Source of the DNA: Oscillospiraceae bacterium
GTDB lineage: Bacteria; Bacillota; Clostridia; Oscillospirales; Acutalibacteraceae
Direction: 5' to 3'
Length of the DNA stretch: 64,000 nt
Assembly: GCA_012520505.1 (NCBI GenBank)
Contig: JAAYOC010000024.1
Coordinates: 1 to 64,000, forward strand
Part shown: positions 34,172 to 42,897 of the stretch, piece by piece
How positions within the stretch are numbered: the first letter of the stretch is position 1
How the letters are laid out: every line of letters begins with the position of its first letter
Position numbers and translations under genes: made by a program
The notes under the pieces: model-generated
Told to the model about the DNA's origin: nothing
What the model saw: the letters and a program-made list of their open reading frames with translations, nothing else
Database searches by the model: none

Positions 34172-35188
34172 ATGACAATTCTTTGTACAGGCGGAGCGGG
34201 TTATATAGGTAGTCATACTGTCGTTGAACTTCAAAATGCCGGTTACGACGTTGTTGTACTTGACAATCTTTCAAACTCGTCTGTGGAAGCTTTGAACCGC
34301 GTAGAAAAAATTACAGATAAATCAGTGAAATTTTATGAAGCTGATATCCTTGATTCAGTTGCTCTTGATAAAATATTTTCAGAAAATGATATTGATGCAG
34401 TAATTCATTTTGCCGGACTCAAGGCAGTAGGTGAATCTGTGGAAAAACCACTTGAATATTATAAGAACAATATTGCTGGTACGGTATGTCTTTGTCAAGT
34501 TATGAGAAAACATAATGTAAAAAATATCATTTTTTCTTCATCTGCAACAGTTTATGGAGAACCGGCATTTATTCCTATTACAGAGGAATGTCCAAAGAGT
34601 GCCCCAACAAACCCTTATGGTTGGACAAAATCTATGCTTGAACAAGTACTTATAGACCTTCACACTTCTGATAATTCCTGGAATGTTGTGTTACTTCGTT
34701 ACTTTAATCCTATTGGTGCACATGAGTCCGGTCTTATTGGTGAGGATCCAAAGGGGATTCCAAATAATTTAGTTCCTTATATTGCACAGGTAGCTGTAGG
34801 AAAAAGAGAGGCTTTAGGTGTGTTCGGCAACGATTATGATACGCCTGATGGAACTGGTGTGCGAGATTATATTCATGTGGTGGACCTTGCAATTGGTCAC
34901 GTCAAGGCTCTGTCAAAGCTTTCTTCAAATGGTGGAGTTTATATTTATAACCTTGGTACAGGAAACGGCTATAGTGTCCTTGACGTTCTAAAGGCTTATG
35001 AAAAGGCGTGTGGTAAAACGTTGCCATACGAGATTAAGCCTCGTCGCGAGGGTGATATTGCGACCTGCTATTGTGTGGCAGACAAAGCAGCCCGCGAGCT
35101 CGGTTGGACAGCAGAACGAAACATTGATGATATGTGTAGAGATTCATGGAACTGGCAAAGTAAAAATCCTGATGGGTATAATAGTTAA
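34172..35188 (+). CDS. galE: UDP-glucose 4-epimerase
   Basis: This 338-residue extended short-chain dehydrogenase interconverts UDP-glucose and UDP-galactose with bound NAD+. It has [10 protein letters not shown] at the start, the SSSATVYG strand, the catalytic YGWTK and the [11 protein letters not shown] segment. Size is typical. It follows glf closely and supplies its substrate. Confidence 0.95.
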   Translation: MTILCTGGAGYIGSHTVVELQNAGYDVVVLDNLSNSSVEALNRVEKITDKSVKFYEADILDSVALDKIFSENDIDAVIHFAGLKAVGESVEKPLEYYKNNIAGTVCLCQVMRKHNVKNIIFSSSATVYGEPAFIPITEECPKSAPTNPYGWTKSMLEQVLIDLHTSDNSWNVVLLRYFNPIGAHESGLIGEDPKGIPNNLVPYIAQVAVGKREALGVFGNDYDTPDGTGVRDYIHVVDLAIGHVKALSKLSSNGGVYIYNLGTGNGYSVLDVLKAYEKACGKTLPYEIKPRREGDIATCYCVADKAARELGWTAERNIDDMCRDSWNWQSKNPDGYNS

Positions 35189-35249
35189 CTTTTTTAAAAG
35201 ATATGTTTTTTAATGTGTCTTTTATTGTTTTATAAATGCACAGTTTAGT

Positions 35250-35276
35250 ACTATATTGGTGCGTAATCAATATAGT
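35250..35276. promoter_or_regulatory. Inverted repeat upstream of the hydrolase gene
   Basis: ACTATATTG-N9-CAATATAGT is a perfect 9-bp inverted repeat, about 60 bp before the start. TATAGT inside the right arm could be a -10 element, so a repressor binding here would block it. Confidence 0.5.
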
Positions 35277-35333
35277 GTTAAAGGTAAGCATGTTTGAAAA
35301 ATAAGGAGAAAATTCAAGTAAAGGAGCAAACAA

Positions 35334-36254
35334 ATGGGACGTTTAAAGGTAGTTGAATTTATTGAGAATAAACAGTTTGATGGTTGGCCTTATGAAAACA
35401 GTAAATATTTTTTAACGGGTGAATATAAGCTTCATTATCGAATAGATGTGCCTAAAGGTAGAGAAAAGGGTAAAATGTTTATGATTCATGGCTTTGGTTG
35501 TGACACAACATTTTATGATGAGCTTGTTATAGAATATGTTTCTAAAGGAATTCGCTGTGTACGTGTAGATCTTCCAGATTTTGGTTATTCTACACGTGAA
35601 CTCAAAGGAATTGATTATGTTAATCAAGTAGATATGCTTATTGAACTTATGGACTACCTTGATTCAAAAGAAAGAAAACCTGATAAATGGATTGTTGTAG
35701 GACATTCAATGGGTGGATCTGTTACACTTGATATTGCTACTAGAGGTACAGAAAAATATAAGGCTTTAATGCTTTATGCTCCAATGTTTATGGTTAATAT
35801 GCCACCAACTTTTTCAAAAATATTTTTGTCAAATACAATGGGAAAAATGTTAGAAACAGTATTTAAATATGTTTTACCGTATGATGCTGTTGTAAAGTTT
35901 ATCATTCTTATTGCAACAATGAATCCATGTTATGTAAAGAATTATGATATTTCTAAGGCTTCAACACCATTTAAGATTCAAGATACTGCTAAAGGTCTTT
36001 GTTATATGAGTGCTCATGCAAGCCATCCATCATACGAATCTGTTGGTAAAATTGATATACCAATTCTCCTTGTTTGGGGTGGACTGGATCTCTTTGTACC
36101 ACCTTTTAAAGTTATTAAACTTTCGAAGGCTCTTCCGGCAGAAACTGTGATTCATACAATTAGACGTGCAGGGCATTGCCTTGTTCAGGATCGTGCGAAG
36201 AAGTGTGCAAAATATGGAATAGCATTTCTTAAAACAAACAAACTTTATCGATGA
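35334..36254 (+). CDS. Alpha/beta hydrolase
   Basis: This 306-residue protein has the alpha/beta hydrolase fold: oxyanion loop MIHGFGCD, nucleophile elbow VVGHSMGGS, acid in WGGLDLFVP and histidine in RRAGHCLVQ. It could be an esterase, lipase or C-C bond hydrolase; the substrate is open. No signal peptide. AAAGGAGC is the ribosome binding site. It has its own upstream inverted repeat and is separate from galE. Confidence 0.85.
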   Translation: MGRLKVVEFIENKQFDGWPYENSKYFLTGEYKLHYRIDVPKGREKGKMFMIHGFGCDTTFYDELVIEYVSKGIRCVRVDLPDFGYSTRELKGIDYVNQVDMLIELMDYLDSKERKPDKWIVVGHSMGGSVTLDIATRGTEKYKALMLYAPMFMVNMPPTFSKIFLSNTMGKMLETVFKYVLPYDAVVKFIILIATMNPCYVKNYDISKASTPFKIQDTAKGLCYMSAHASHPSYESVGKIDIPILLVWGGLDLFVPPFKVIKLSKALPAETVIHTIRRAGHCLVQDRAKKCAKYGIAFLKTNKLYR

Positions 36255-36341
36255 ATAAAAGTGATAAATTAGAATAGTCAAAATAAGCTAGGAATAAGGA
36301 AGTGAAAAATAAAGAAATTGTTAATTAAAAATACTGAAAAT

Positions 36342-36372
36342 GACCACTTATGTTCTTAAAACGACCACTTAT
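36342..36372 (+). promoter_or_regulatory. Direct repeat, candidate LytTR operator
   Basis: GACCACTTAT occurs at 36342-36351 and 36363-36372, a period of exactly 21 bp (two helical turns). LytTR regulators bind paired direct repeats with this spacing. A TATAGT at 36406-36411 could be the -10, putting the repeats near -50 and -71. Confidence 0.65.
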
Positions 36373-36444
36373 TCAAAAAGAGTAGAAAAAAATAACTAAT
36401 TTTTTTATAGTGTGGTTGAAGAAAAGCAGGAGATGAGGGTACCA

Positions 36445-36885
36445 ATGCAAGTTGAAATCAAAATAGAAAAAGATTGTACAGAACCTAAGATTATTGTTTT
36501 GACAGACAAAATTACAGATGAAATTAATTCAATAGTAAACAAACTTTCAGAAGAAGAGGTAAACGTTATCGCCGGTTTTAAGGACAATACAGTTGAACTA
36601 TTGGAACCCTCAAATATTGTCCGTGTTTTTGCTAGTTCCGGAAAGGTAATTGCTGAAACAACCGACGGAAATTATACCTTACGTCTAAGACTTTATGAGG
36701 TTGAAGGACGACTTGATAGTCAAACATTTGTCAGGATTTCTAATTCAGATATCATAAACTTGAAAAAAGTTAAAAATTTTGATTTAAGTTTTGCGGGAAC
36801 AATCTGTGTTTGCTTGTCAAACGGTACGGTTACTTATGTCTCGAGACGATATGTTGCTAAAATTAAACAATTACTAGGAATATGA
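36445..36885 (+). CDS. LytTR-domain transcriptional regulator
   Basis: This 146-residue protein has an unassigned N-terminal part (1-45) and a LytTR DNA-binding domain (about 50-145) with the family-like TFVRISNSDIINLKKVKNF core. There is no receiver domain. The start at 36445 is chosen because GAGGG lies upstream and the candidate -10 would overlap a longer GTG start at 36412. A DUF3021 membrane protein follows ten bases later; such pairs form LytTR regulatory systems in which the membrane protein inhibits the regulator. A direct repeat upstream suggests autoactivation. Confidence 0.85.
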   Translation: MQVEIKIEKDCTEPKIIVLTDKITDEINSIVNKLSEEEVNVIAGFKDNTVELLEPSNIVRVFASSGKVIAETTDGNYTLRLRLYEVEGRLDSQTFVRISNSDIINLKKVKNFDLSFAGTICVCLSNGTVTYVSRRYVAKIKQLLGI

Positions 36886-36895
36886 GGTGGTAAGA

Positions 36896-37363
36896 ATGAA
36901 GAAAAAGGTATTTTTAAGAGCTCTGTTAGGATTTCCTGTAGGAATTACAATAGGTTATGCTATAACAATAATTGCATCTCTGGTATCGGCTGGCGGATAT
37001 TATTCGCCATGTCCTCCGGCACTTGTAGAAACTATGGGAAATGAAATCAATGCAGTTGCTTTTCAGGCTCTACTTTGCGGCTTGCTTGGCTCGGCATTTG
37101 CCGGAAGTAGCGTAATATGGGAAATGGAACATTGGAGTATAGCAAAACAAACAGGCATATATTTTGTAATTACTTCAGCTGCAATGCTTCCAATTGCTTA
37201 TTTGGCAAACTGGATGCCACATACTGCTATAGGATTTTTCTCCTACTTTGCTTTATTTACGTTTATTTTTATCGTTGTTTGGCTAATACAGTATTTGATT
37301 ATTAGAAGTAAAGTAAAAAAAATGAATTCTAAGGTTGAGAGTATAAGTAAAGAAGATAAATAA
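36896..37363 (+). CDS. DUF3021 membrane protein, likely partner of the LytTR regulator
   Basis: This 155-residue protein has four membrane helices (about 8-33, 57-75, 84-103, 113-135) and a charged cytoplasmic tail, typical of DUF3021. In characterised LytTR regulatory systems (for example HdrRM and BrsRM of streptococci) a small membrane protein holds the LytTR activator inactive. The start at 36896 follows GAGGTGG. A bidirectional terminator comes 24 bases after the stop. Confidence 0.8.
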   Translation: MKKKVFLRALLGFPVGITIGYAITIIASLVSAGGYYSPCPPALVETMGNEINAVAFQALLCGLLGSAFAGSSVIWEMEHWSIAKQTGIYFVITSAAMLPIAYLANWMPHTAIGFFSYFALFTFIFIVVWLIQYLIIRSKVKKMNSKVESISKEDK

Positions 37364-37387
37364 AGTTTTTAAAAATGTAATGTAAAA

Positions 37388-37425
37388 AACAAACAACCAG
37401 TGCTTTTTCGCACTGGTTGTTTGTT
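37388..37425. terminator. Terminator of the LytTR-DUF3021 operon
   Basis: A 16-bp perfect stem pairs 37388-37403 with 37410-37425, around a TTTTTC loop. There is no long T run after it; the 9-bp repeats follow directly. Confidence 0.75.
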
Positions 37426-37495
37426 AATTCAGTTAATTCAGTTAATTCAGTTAATTCAGTTGAATCAGTTGAATCAGTTGAATCAGTTGAATAAT
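37424..37495. repeat. 9-bp tandem repeat array
   Basis: Four copies of TTAATTCAG are followed by three of TTGAATCAG and a decayed TTGAATAAT. The switch between variants in one block suggests expansion of single units by slippage. It lies in a noncoding gap between two convergent genes. Confidence 0.9.
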
Positions 37496-37551
37496 GTTAT
37501 GAATAATATCATGAACAATATTACGAATAGTACTATAAATATTTTCTTTAA

Positions 37552-39141
37552 TTAAACAGAAATGGCACGACCAGAAGTTTTGCATACAGTTTTGTCAATT
37601 TTGTTATTATCAAGAACGAGTTTGCCATTGATAAATACTTTTTCAATGCCAAAAGATTTTTCTTGGTCCGGAGTTGCCTTTTTAAGTTCATCTTCATTGA
37701 AGATAGTAATATCTGCAAAATAGTTTGGTATCAAGTAACCGCGATCTTTAATCATAAAACGGTCTGCAGTAGCTCCTGACATTTTACGAATGGTTTTTTG
37801 CATTGTATCGCCGATTCCAATAAGAGAATCACGAAGAAATTTAGAAAAACAATCATAAATCGCAGGATTTTGAACACCAAAATCTTCAACCCACGCATCT
37901 GTCATGTAAAGACAATTGTCATTATGTGAAAACTCCTTAATAATTTCAGGAGTACTATATGGACCCATATTAACTCTGCCTTTAAAGTCCGAATATTCAC
38001 AGAGATTTAGATACATATCAAGATTTGAAATGCCATCCATTTTAGCTGCTTCGCTAATTGTTTTTCCTTCATATTTTTCGTAGCCTTTTCCAATGTATGC
38101 GATTACGATGTCGTTGAAACCGAAACCGAGAAGTGCAGACGTAGCCTTAACTAAGATGTTAAGTTTAAATTTTGTTAGAGGCTTGTTTCTCTCTTCAAGT
38201 GACATACCTTGATACCAAGCCGGAAGAACAACTGTAATTACAGATACGCCAACGGTTTCGTTGTAGATGTCAAACATTGCGTCTACACCTTCAGAGCGAA
38301 GTTGGTTGATTATTTTAATAAATTCAGGCTGATCTTTAAATGTCTTTCTACCTACGAAAATGGCGTGTGAAATGTGGAGTTTCAAAGGTGTTCCCTTTGC
38401 AACTTCAACGAGTTCGTCAACAGCACGAAGTAGGTGAGAGCGACCAAAAAGCTCAGGATAAGCCATTGAAACCTTTGATTCCGCTCTTGGATGAACAGTG
38501 AGAGGTTTATTGTGTTTTACACAGAGTGCTGCAACTTTTTTGAGTTCTTCAACATCTGCATATATACCAGGTTCATACATCATGCCAAGAGAAATACCAG
38601 CGGCACCGTTTTCAAGAGCTGTGTCGAGAATTTCAAGCATTTCTTTTTCCTCAGATGCAGAAAGTTTGCCAGTCTTATAGCCGGATACAGCTGCTCTTGC
38701 TGAACAGTGACCAACTAAAGTTGTCATATTACAAGGAGATTTTTTATCAATAGCCTTCAGAAACTCATTTACAGTACCATATTTTCCAGTAGTTTCTCTA
38801 AAGTGGAACAGACCGCCGCCGAGTTTGTCAACGTGAGGCGAGCCTTCATTAAAACCGATAGAGGAAAGCCCACAGTTTCCTGCTACAAAGGTTGTAATTC
38901 CTTGACGAATAAATGGATCAAAATAAGGTTGCGGTTCTTTTTTAATTGCAAACCAATCGTTATGAGAGTGAGCATCAATAAAACCTGGTGCAACACTTAG
39001 ACCGGTAATATCAATTATTTTATTAGCTGTATCAATTTTACCGATATCTTTTATTCTGTCATTTTCAATAAGAATGTTTGCCGTATAAGGGTCTTTGCCA
39101 GTACCATCATAAATTTTTCCGCCTTTTAGTAGAGTGGTCAT
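37552..39141 (-). CDS. N-acyl-D-amino-acid deacylase-type amidohydrolase
   Basis: This 529-residue protein belongs to the D-aminoacylase branch of the amidohydrolase superfamily. It has an N-terminal composite beta domain (about 1-55), the metal motif GFIDAHSHND, a GNCG segment near 95, histidines in LHISHAIF and a C-terminal DITIF beta strand that returns to the small domain. Family enzymes hydrolyse N-acyl-D-amino acids or related amides with zinc. Several relatives are annotated as dihydroorotases or N-acyl-D-glutamate deacylases, so the substrate is open. I choose the ATG at 39141, nine bases after GGGAG. Confidence 0.8.
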   Translation of the reverse strand: MTTLLKGGKIYDGTGKDPYTANILIENDRIKDIGKIDTANKIIDITGLSVAPGFIDAHSHNDWFAIKKEPQPYFDPFIRQGITTFVAGNCGLSSIGFNEGSPHVDKLGGGLFHFRETTGKYGTVNEFLKAIDKKSPCNMTTLVGHCSARAAVSGYKTGKLSASEEKEMLEILDTALENGAAGISLGMMYEPGIYADVEELKKVAALCVKHNKPLTVHPRAESKVSMAYPELFGRSHLLRAVDELVEVAKGTPLKLHISHAIFVGRKTFKDQPEFIKIINQLRSEGVDAMFDIYNETVGVSVITVVLPAWYQGMSLEERNKPLTKFKLNILVKATSALLGFGFNDIVIAYIGKGYEKYEGKTISEAAKMDGISNLDMYLNLCEYSDFKGRVNMGPYSTPEIIKEFSHNDNCLYMTDAWVEDFGVQNPAIYDCFSKFLRDSLIGIGDTMQKTIRKMSGATADRFMIKDRGYLIPNYFADITIFNEDELKKATPDQEKSFGIEKVFINGKLVLDNNKIDKTVCKTSGRAISV

Positions 39142-39411
39142 TGCCATTTCTCCCTTCAATATTTTTCAATTGATATTTTTGAACTGTTTAAAATAATTTT
39201 ACACGTGTCTACATTCTACTCCTAAATTAAAAATAATGCAAAAATAAAAAAACTTTTCAATATTAGAACATACAATACTGGAACATAAGAGTTTCAGTGT
39301 TAAAATCTAAGAGTTTTGATATTAGAATCTAAGAGATTTGTAAAATGACTTTTAAAATTTGAATAATAATGTTAGAATGAAAGCCCATAAATTTTTCTAA
39401 GGAGAAAAAAT

Positions 39412-41202
39412 ATGTTTATTACAAAAGATATAAAATATATCGGAGTTAACGATCACAAGATTGATCTTTTTGAAGGTTTATATGATGTTCCAAACGGAAT
39501 GGCATATAACTCCTATGTAATCATAGATGAAAAGATTGCAATAATGGATACAGTAGATGCAGCATTTACACATGAATGGCTCGATAATATTCAAAATATA
39601 TTGGAAGGGAGAAACCCGGATTATCTCATTATTCAACATATGGAACCTGATCATTCTGCAAATATTATGAACTTTATTAAGGTGTATTCTGATGTAAAAA
39701 TTGTATCGACAGCGAAATCTTTTCAAATGATGAAAAACTTTTTTGGAACTGATTTAGCTGAAAAACAGATAGTTATAGAAGAGGGAGACACTCTTTCCCT
39801 TGGTAAACATATTCTTACCTTTTTTACAGCTCCTATGGTTCATTGGCCTGAAGTTATAGTAACTTACGATAGTTATGATAAGGTATTATTTTCAGCTGAT
39901 GCTTTTGGTAAATTTGGAGCACTTGATGTGGAGGAAGATTGGGCATGTGAAGCAAGACGGTATTATTTTGGTATTATTGGGAAATATGGCGCACAAGTAC
40001 AAAATCTATTAAAAAAAGTAGTAGAAAACGAAATAAAAATTATATGCTCACTTCATGGTCCTATATTGAAAGAAAAAATAAAGTATTATATTGACCTTTA
40101 CAATACATGGTCAAACTATCAACCGGAGGAAGAAGGAATTGTTATTGCTTATACATCGGTATATGGTAATACTAAAAAGGCAGTTTTAAAACTTGCTGAA
40201 CTTCTTAAAGCAAAAGGATGTCCTAAGGTTGTTGTAATAGACCTTGCAAGAAGTGATATGGCTGAAGCTGTTGAAGATGCCTTTCGTTATAGCAAAATAG
40301 TTTTTGCTACAACTACCTATAATGCTGAAATCTTTCCATTTATGCGTGAGTTTATTATTCATTTAACTGAACGTAATTTTAGTAATCGTACGGTAGCATT
40401 TATTGAAAATGGTAGTTGGGCACCTTTAGCGGCAAAGGTTATGAAGCAAATGTTTGCTAATTCTAAAAATTTGAGCATTGTTGAACCTACAGTAAAAATT
40501 ATGTCTGCCCTTAATGAAGAAAGTCAGACACAACTTGAAGTTTTGGCAGATGAACTTTGTAAGGAATATGTTGCACAACAAGGTGAACTGGTAAATAAAA
40601 ATGATTTGACAGCATTGTTTAATATTGGCTACGGCTTATATGTTGTAACGTCAAATGACGGGAAAAAGGATAATGGATTTATTGTCAACACAGTTGTTCA
40701 AGTTACAAGTAGTCCAAATAGGATTGCTGTAACAATAAATAAAGAAAACTATTCACATCATGTTATTAAACAGACCGGTAAGATGAATGTTAATTGTTTG
40801 ACTATTGATGCTCCTTTTAAAGTGTTTGAGTCGTTTGGTTTTAGAAGTGGTAGAAATGTTGATAAGTTTGCAGATAGCAAGGTTTTACGTTCAGATAATG
40901 GACTTGTATTTTTGCCGCGATATATAAATTCGTTTATGTCACTTAAGGTTGAACAATATGTTGATCTTGATACTCATGGAATGTTTATTTGCTCTGTAAC
41001 AGAGCTTAGAGTATTATCTGACAGAGAGACAATGACGTATGCATATTACCATAAAAACGTCAAGCCAAAACCTCAGACGGAAGGCAAAAAAGGATATGTG
41101 TGTAGAATATGTGGATATATATATGAAGGGGAACCGCTTCCTGAAGATTTTATATGTCCTTTATGCAAACATGGAGCAGCTGATTTTGAACCGATCAGCT
41201 AG
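39412..41202 (+). CDS. Flavodiiron protein fused to flavin reductase and rubredoxin domains
   Basis: This 596-residue protein joins four modules: a metallo-beta-lactamase-like diiron domain (1-240, with H76-x-E78-x-D80-H81), a flavodoxin domain (about 242-390, starting at YTSVYGNTKKAV), a flavin reductase-like FMN domain (about 405-545) and a C-terminal rubredoxin (about 560-596, with CRIC and CPLC). Flavodiiron proteins reduce O2 to water or NO to N2O. Fusion to the reductase and rubredoxin puts the electron chain from NAD(P)H to the diiron site into one chain. A free rubredoxin follows 44 bases downstream. Expected role: protection of an anaerobe from oxygen. Confidence 0.93.
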   Translation: MFITKDIKYIGVNDHKIDLFEGLYDVPNGMAYNSYVIIDEKIAIMDTVDAAFTHEWLDNIQNILEGRNPDYLIIQHMEPDHSANIMNFIKVYSDVKIVSTAKSFQMMKNFFGTDLAEKQIVIEEGDTLSLGKHILTFFTAPMVHWPEVIVTYDSYDKVLFSADAFGKFGALDVEEDWACEARRYYFGIIGKYGAQVQNLLKKVVENEIKIICSLHGPILKEKIKYYIDLYNTWSNYQPEEEGIVIAYTSVYGNTKKAVLKLAELLKAKGCPKVVVIDLARSDMAEAVEDAFRYSKIVFATTTYNAEIFPFMREFIIHLTERNFSNRTVAFIENGSWAPLAAKVMKQMFANSKNLSIVEPTVKIMSALNEESQTQLEVLADELCKEYVAQQGELVNKNDLTALFNIGYGLYVVTSNDGKKDNGFIVNTVVQVTSSPNRIAVTINKENYSHHVIKQTGKMNVNCLTIDAPFKVFESFGFRSGRNVDKFADSKVLRSDNGLVFLPRYINSFMSLKVEQYVDLDTHGMFICSVTELRVLSDRETMTYAYYHKNVKPKPQTEGKKGYVCRICGYIYEGEPLPEDFICPLCKHGAADFEPIS

Positions 41203-41246
41203 TTAAATACTTGAGCAATTAGATGATAAAGTAGGAGGTGACAGTG

Positions 41247-41399
41247 ATGAAATATGTATGCGTATGTGGTTATATTTATGATGAAGCAATTGGGGAAGAA
41301 AGTAAAAATGTTGCTCCAGGAACAAAATGGGAAGATGTACCGGAAGATTTTACTTGTCCTGTTTGTGGTCTTGACAAAGAACATTTTAGTGTTGAGTAA
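41247..41399 (+). CDS. Rubredoxin with an unusual CxC first motif
   Basis: This 50-residue protein was found by reading the gap after the flavodiiron gene; TAGGAGGTG precedes its ATG. It has the rubredoxin signature GYIYDE, the APGTKWEDVPEDF core and a normal second motif CPVCG. The first motif reads CVCG (C5, C7), one residue shorter than the usual CxxCG. Rubredoxins hold one iron with four cysteines and pass single electrons; here the natural partner is the flavodiiron protein. The shorter loop could change the iron site or its potential. Confidence 0.88.
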   Translation: MKYVCVCGYIYDEAIGEESKNVAPGTKWEDVPEDFTCPVCGLDKEHFSVE

Positions 41400-41427
41400 T
41401 ATTTAAAAATTATAGATAAATAAAAAG

Positions 41428-41459
41428 AAAAGGTGTAGTCCAATTGGACTACACCTTTT
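41428..41459. terminator. Bidirectional terminator between rubredoxin and rnfB
   Basis: AAAAGGTGTAGTCC pairs perfectly with GGACTACACCTTTT around AATT. T runs lie on either side, so it ends both convergent operons. Confidence 0.9.
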
Positions 41460-41475
41460 CATATTGTTGAATGAA

Positions 41476-42291
41476 TTATTCTGCCTTGCCACCAAGAATG
41501 ATGTTTTCAAGGCATTTTCTTGGACATTCATCAGCACATTTGCCGCAACCTGTACATTTGTTATAATCAATGATTGCACAGTTGTTTTCAACTTTGATTG
41601 CGTCAAATTCACAAATCTTAACGCATTTCATGCAGCCTATGCAACTGACTTTACATTGTTTGTTGGCTTGTGCACCTTTGTCCTTGTTTGCACAAAAATT
41701 AATTGCTTTTGCCTCGTGAAGAGGAACCATTTCAATAATATTTTTTGGACAAGCTTTAACGCAAAGCTTACAACCTTTACAAGCGAGCGGATTAACTACA
41801 GCTATTCCATCGCAAATCTGGATTGCACCGTGAGGACAAGCTTTAATGCAATCGCCGAGACCGAGACAGCCATAGTTACAAGCTTTAGGACCACCAAACA
41901 GTTGAATAGCTGTTTTGCAGCTTTTGTCTCCTCTGTAGAACATAAGGTTTTCGCTTCTGTCGAGTGTACCTTTACACATAACGACAGCTGACATCGGCTT
42001 AATAGTACCGCCAGCAACTCCAAGAACTTCAGCAATTGCTGCAACAACATCAGCACCACCCGGCGCACAAAGAGTTGTATCATTTGTTTTGCCCTCTGAA
42101 AGAGCAGCTGCGTAACCTGAACATCCTGAAAATCCACAAGCACCACAGTTAGCGCCTGGGAGTACTTCTTCAATTGCTTCTGCTTTTTCATCAACCGGTA
42201 CTGCCATTACAATTGAAGCAATTGCAAGAACAATACCAAGCACAAGACCGATAACAGAAACAATGATAACAGCCAAAATAATTGGACTCAT
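41476..42291 (-). CDS. rnfB: Rnf complex subunit RnfB
   Basis: This 271-residue iron-sulphur protein is the ferredoxin-facing subunit of the Rnf complex, which couples ferredoxin oxidation and NAD+ reduction to ion pumping. One N-terminal membrane helix (about 5-27) anchors it. A four-Cys motif with GANCGACGFSGCSGY follows, then several ferredoxin-type CxxCxxCxxxCP motifs (for example CKGCKLCVKACP and CTGCGKCADECP). It is the last gene of rnfCDGEAB. Confidence 0.95.
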   Translation of the reverse strand: MSPIILAVIIVSVIGLVLGIVLAIASIVMAVPVDEKAEAIEEVLPGANCGACGFSGCSGYAAALSEGKTNDTTLCAPGGADVVAAIAEVLGVAGGTIKPMSAVVMCKGTLDRSENLMFYRGDKSCKTAIQLFGGPKACNYGCLGLGDCIKACPHGAIQICDGIAVVNPLACKGCKLCVKACPKNIIEMVPLHEAKAINFCANKDKGAQANKQCKVSCIGCMKCVKICEFDAIKVENNCAIIDYNKCTGCGKCADECPRKCLENIILGGKAE

Positions 42292-42309
42292 ATTTTTCTC
42301 CTACCTTTC

Positions 42310-42897
42310 TTATGCACCGAAAATGCCTTCTACAACACCGGTAAAGCCCAAGAATGAGCACGCGGTGATTGCAGCAGCAACGAGTGTAATTGGAAGACCT
42401 TCCCAGAATTTAGGGTAGTCATTTCCTTCAAGTCTTTCACGAACACCTGAGAACATAATCATAGCCAACATAAAGCCGACACCTGCTCCAAAGGAGTTAG
42501 TAATAGATTCAATGAATGTGTAGTTCTCCTGTATGTTAAGTGCAACAACACCAAGTACAGCACAGTTTGTTGTAATGAGAGGAAGGTAAATTCCAAGAGC
42601 ATTATAAAGAGGTTTTATATATTTCTTTAAAACGATCTCAAGAAATTGTACCAAAGCTGCAATAACAAGAATGAATACGAGCGTTTGGAGATAAGTCATA
42701 TTGTTCTTTACAAGGAGAATGTTAACTGGAAAACAAACAGCAGTAGCAAGTACCATTACAAAGATAACGGCTATAGACATTCCTACAGCTGTACCTGTTT
42801 TTTTAGAAACACCAAGGAATGGGCAAATACCAAGGAACTTAGCAAGAATAAAGTTATTGGTAAGAATTGCAGTAAAAATAATAGCTGCTATAGTCAT
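42310..42897 (-). CDS. rnfA: Rnf complex subunit RnfA
   Basis: This 195-residue membrane protein has six helices and the conserved TNNFILAKFLGICPFLGVS start and TTNCAVLGVVAL segment typical of RnfA/NqrE. With RnfE it forms the membrane core; in the family a conserved Cys in each half helps bind an iron-sulphur centre in the membrane. It overlaps rnfE by one base and precedes rnfB. Confidence 0.95.
   Translation of the reverse strand: MTIAAIIFTAILTNNFILAKFLGICPFLGVSKKTGTAVGMSIAVIFVMVLATAVCFPVNILLVKNNMTYLQTLVFILVIAALVQFLEIVLKKYIKPLYNALGIYLPLITTNCAVLGVVALNIQENYTFIESITNSFGAGVGFMLAMIMFSGVRERLEGNDYPKFWEGLPITLVAAAITACSFLGFTGVVEGIFGA

Noticed and set aside
37424-37495. Possible CRISPR-like array
   Set aside because: The units are 9 bp in direct tandem with no spacers, and no cas genes are near.
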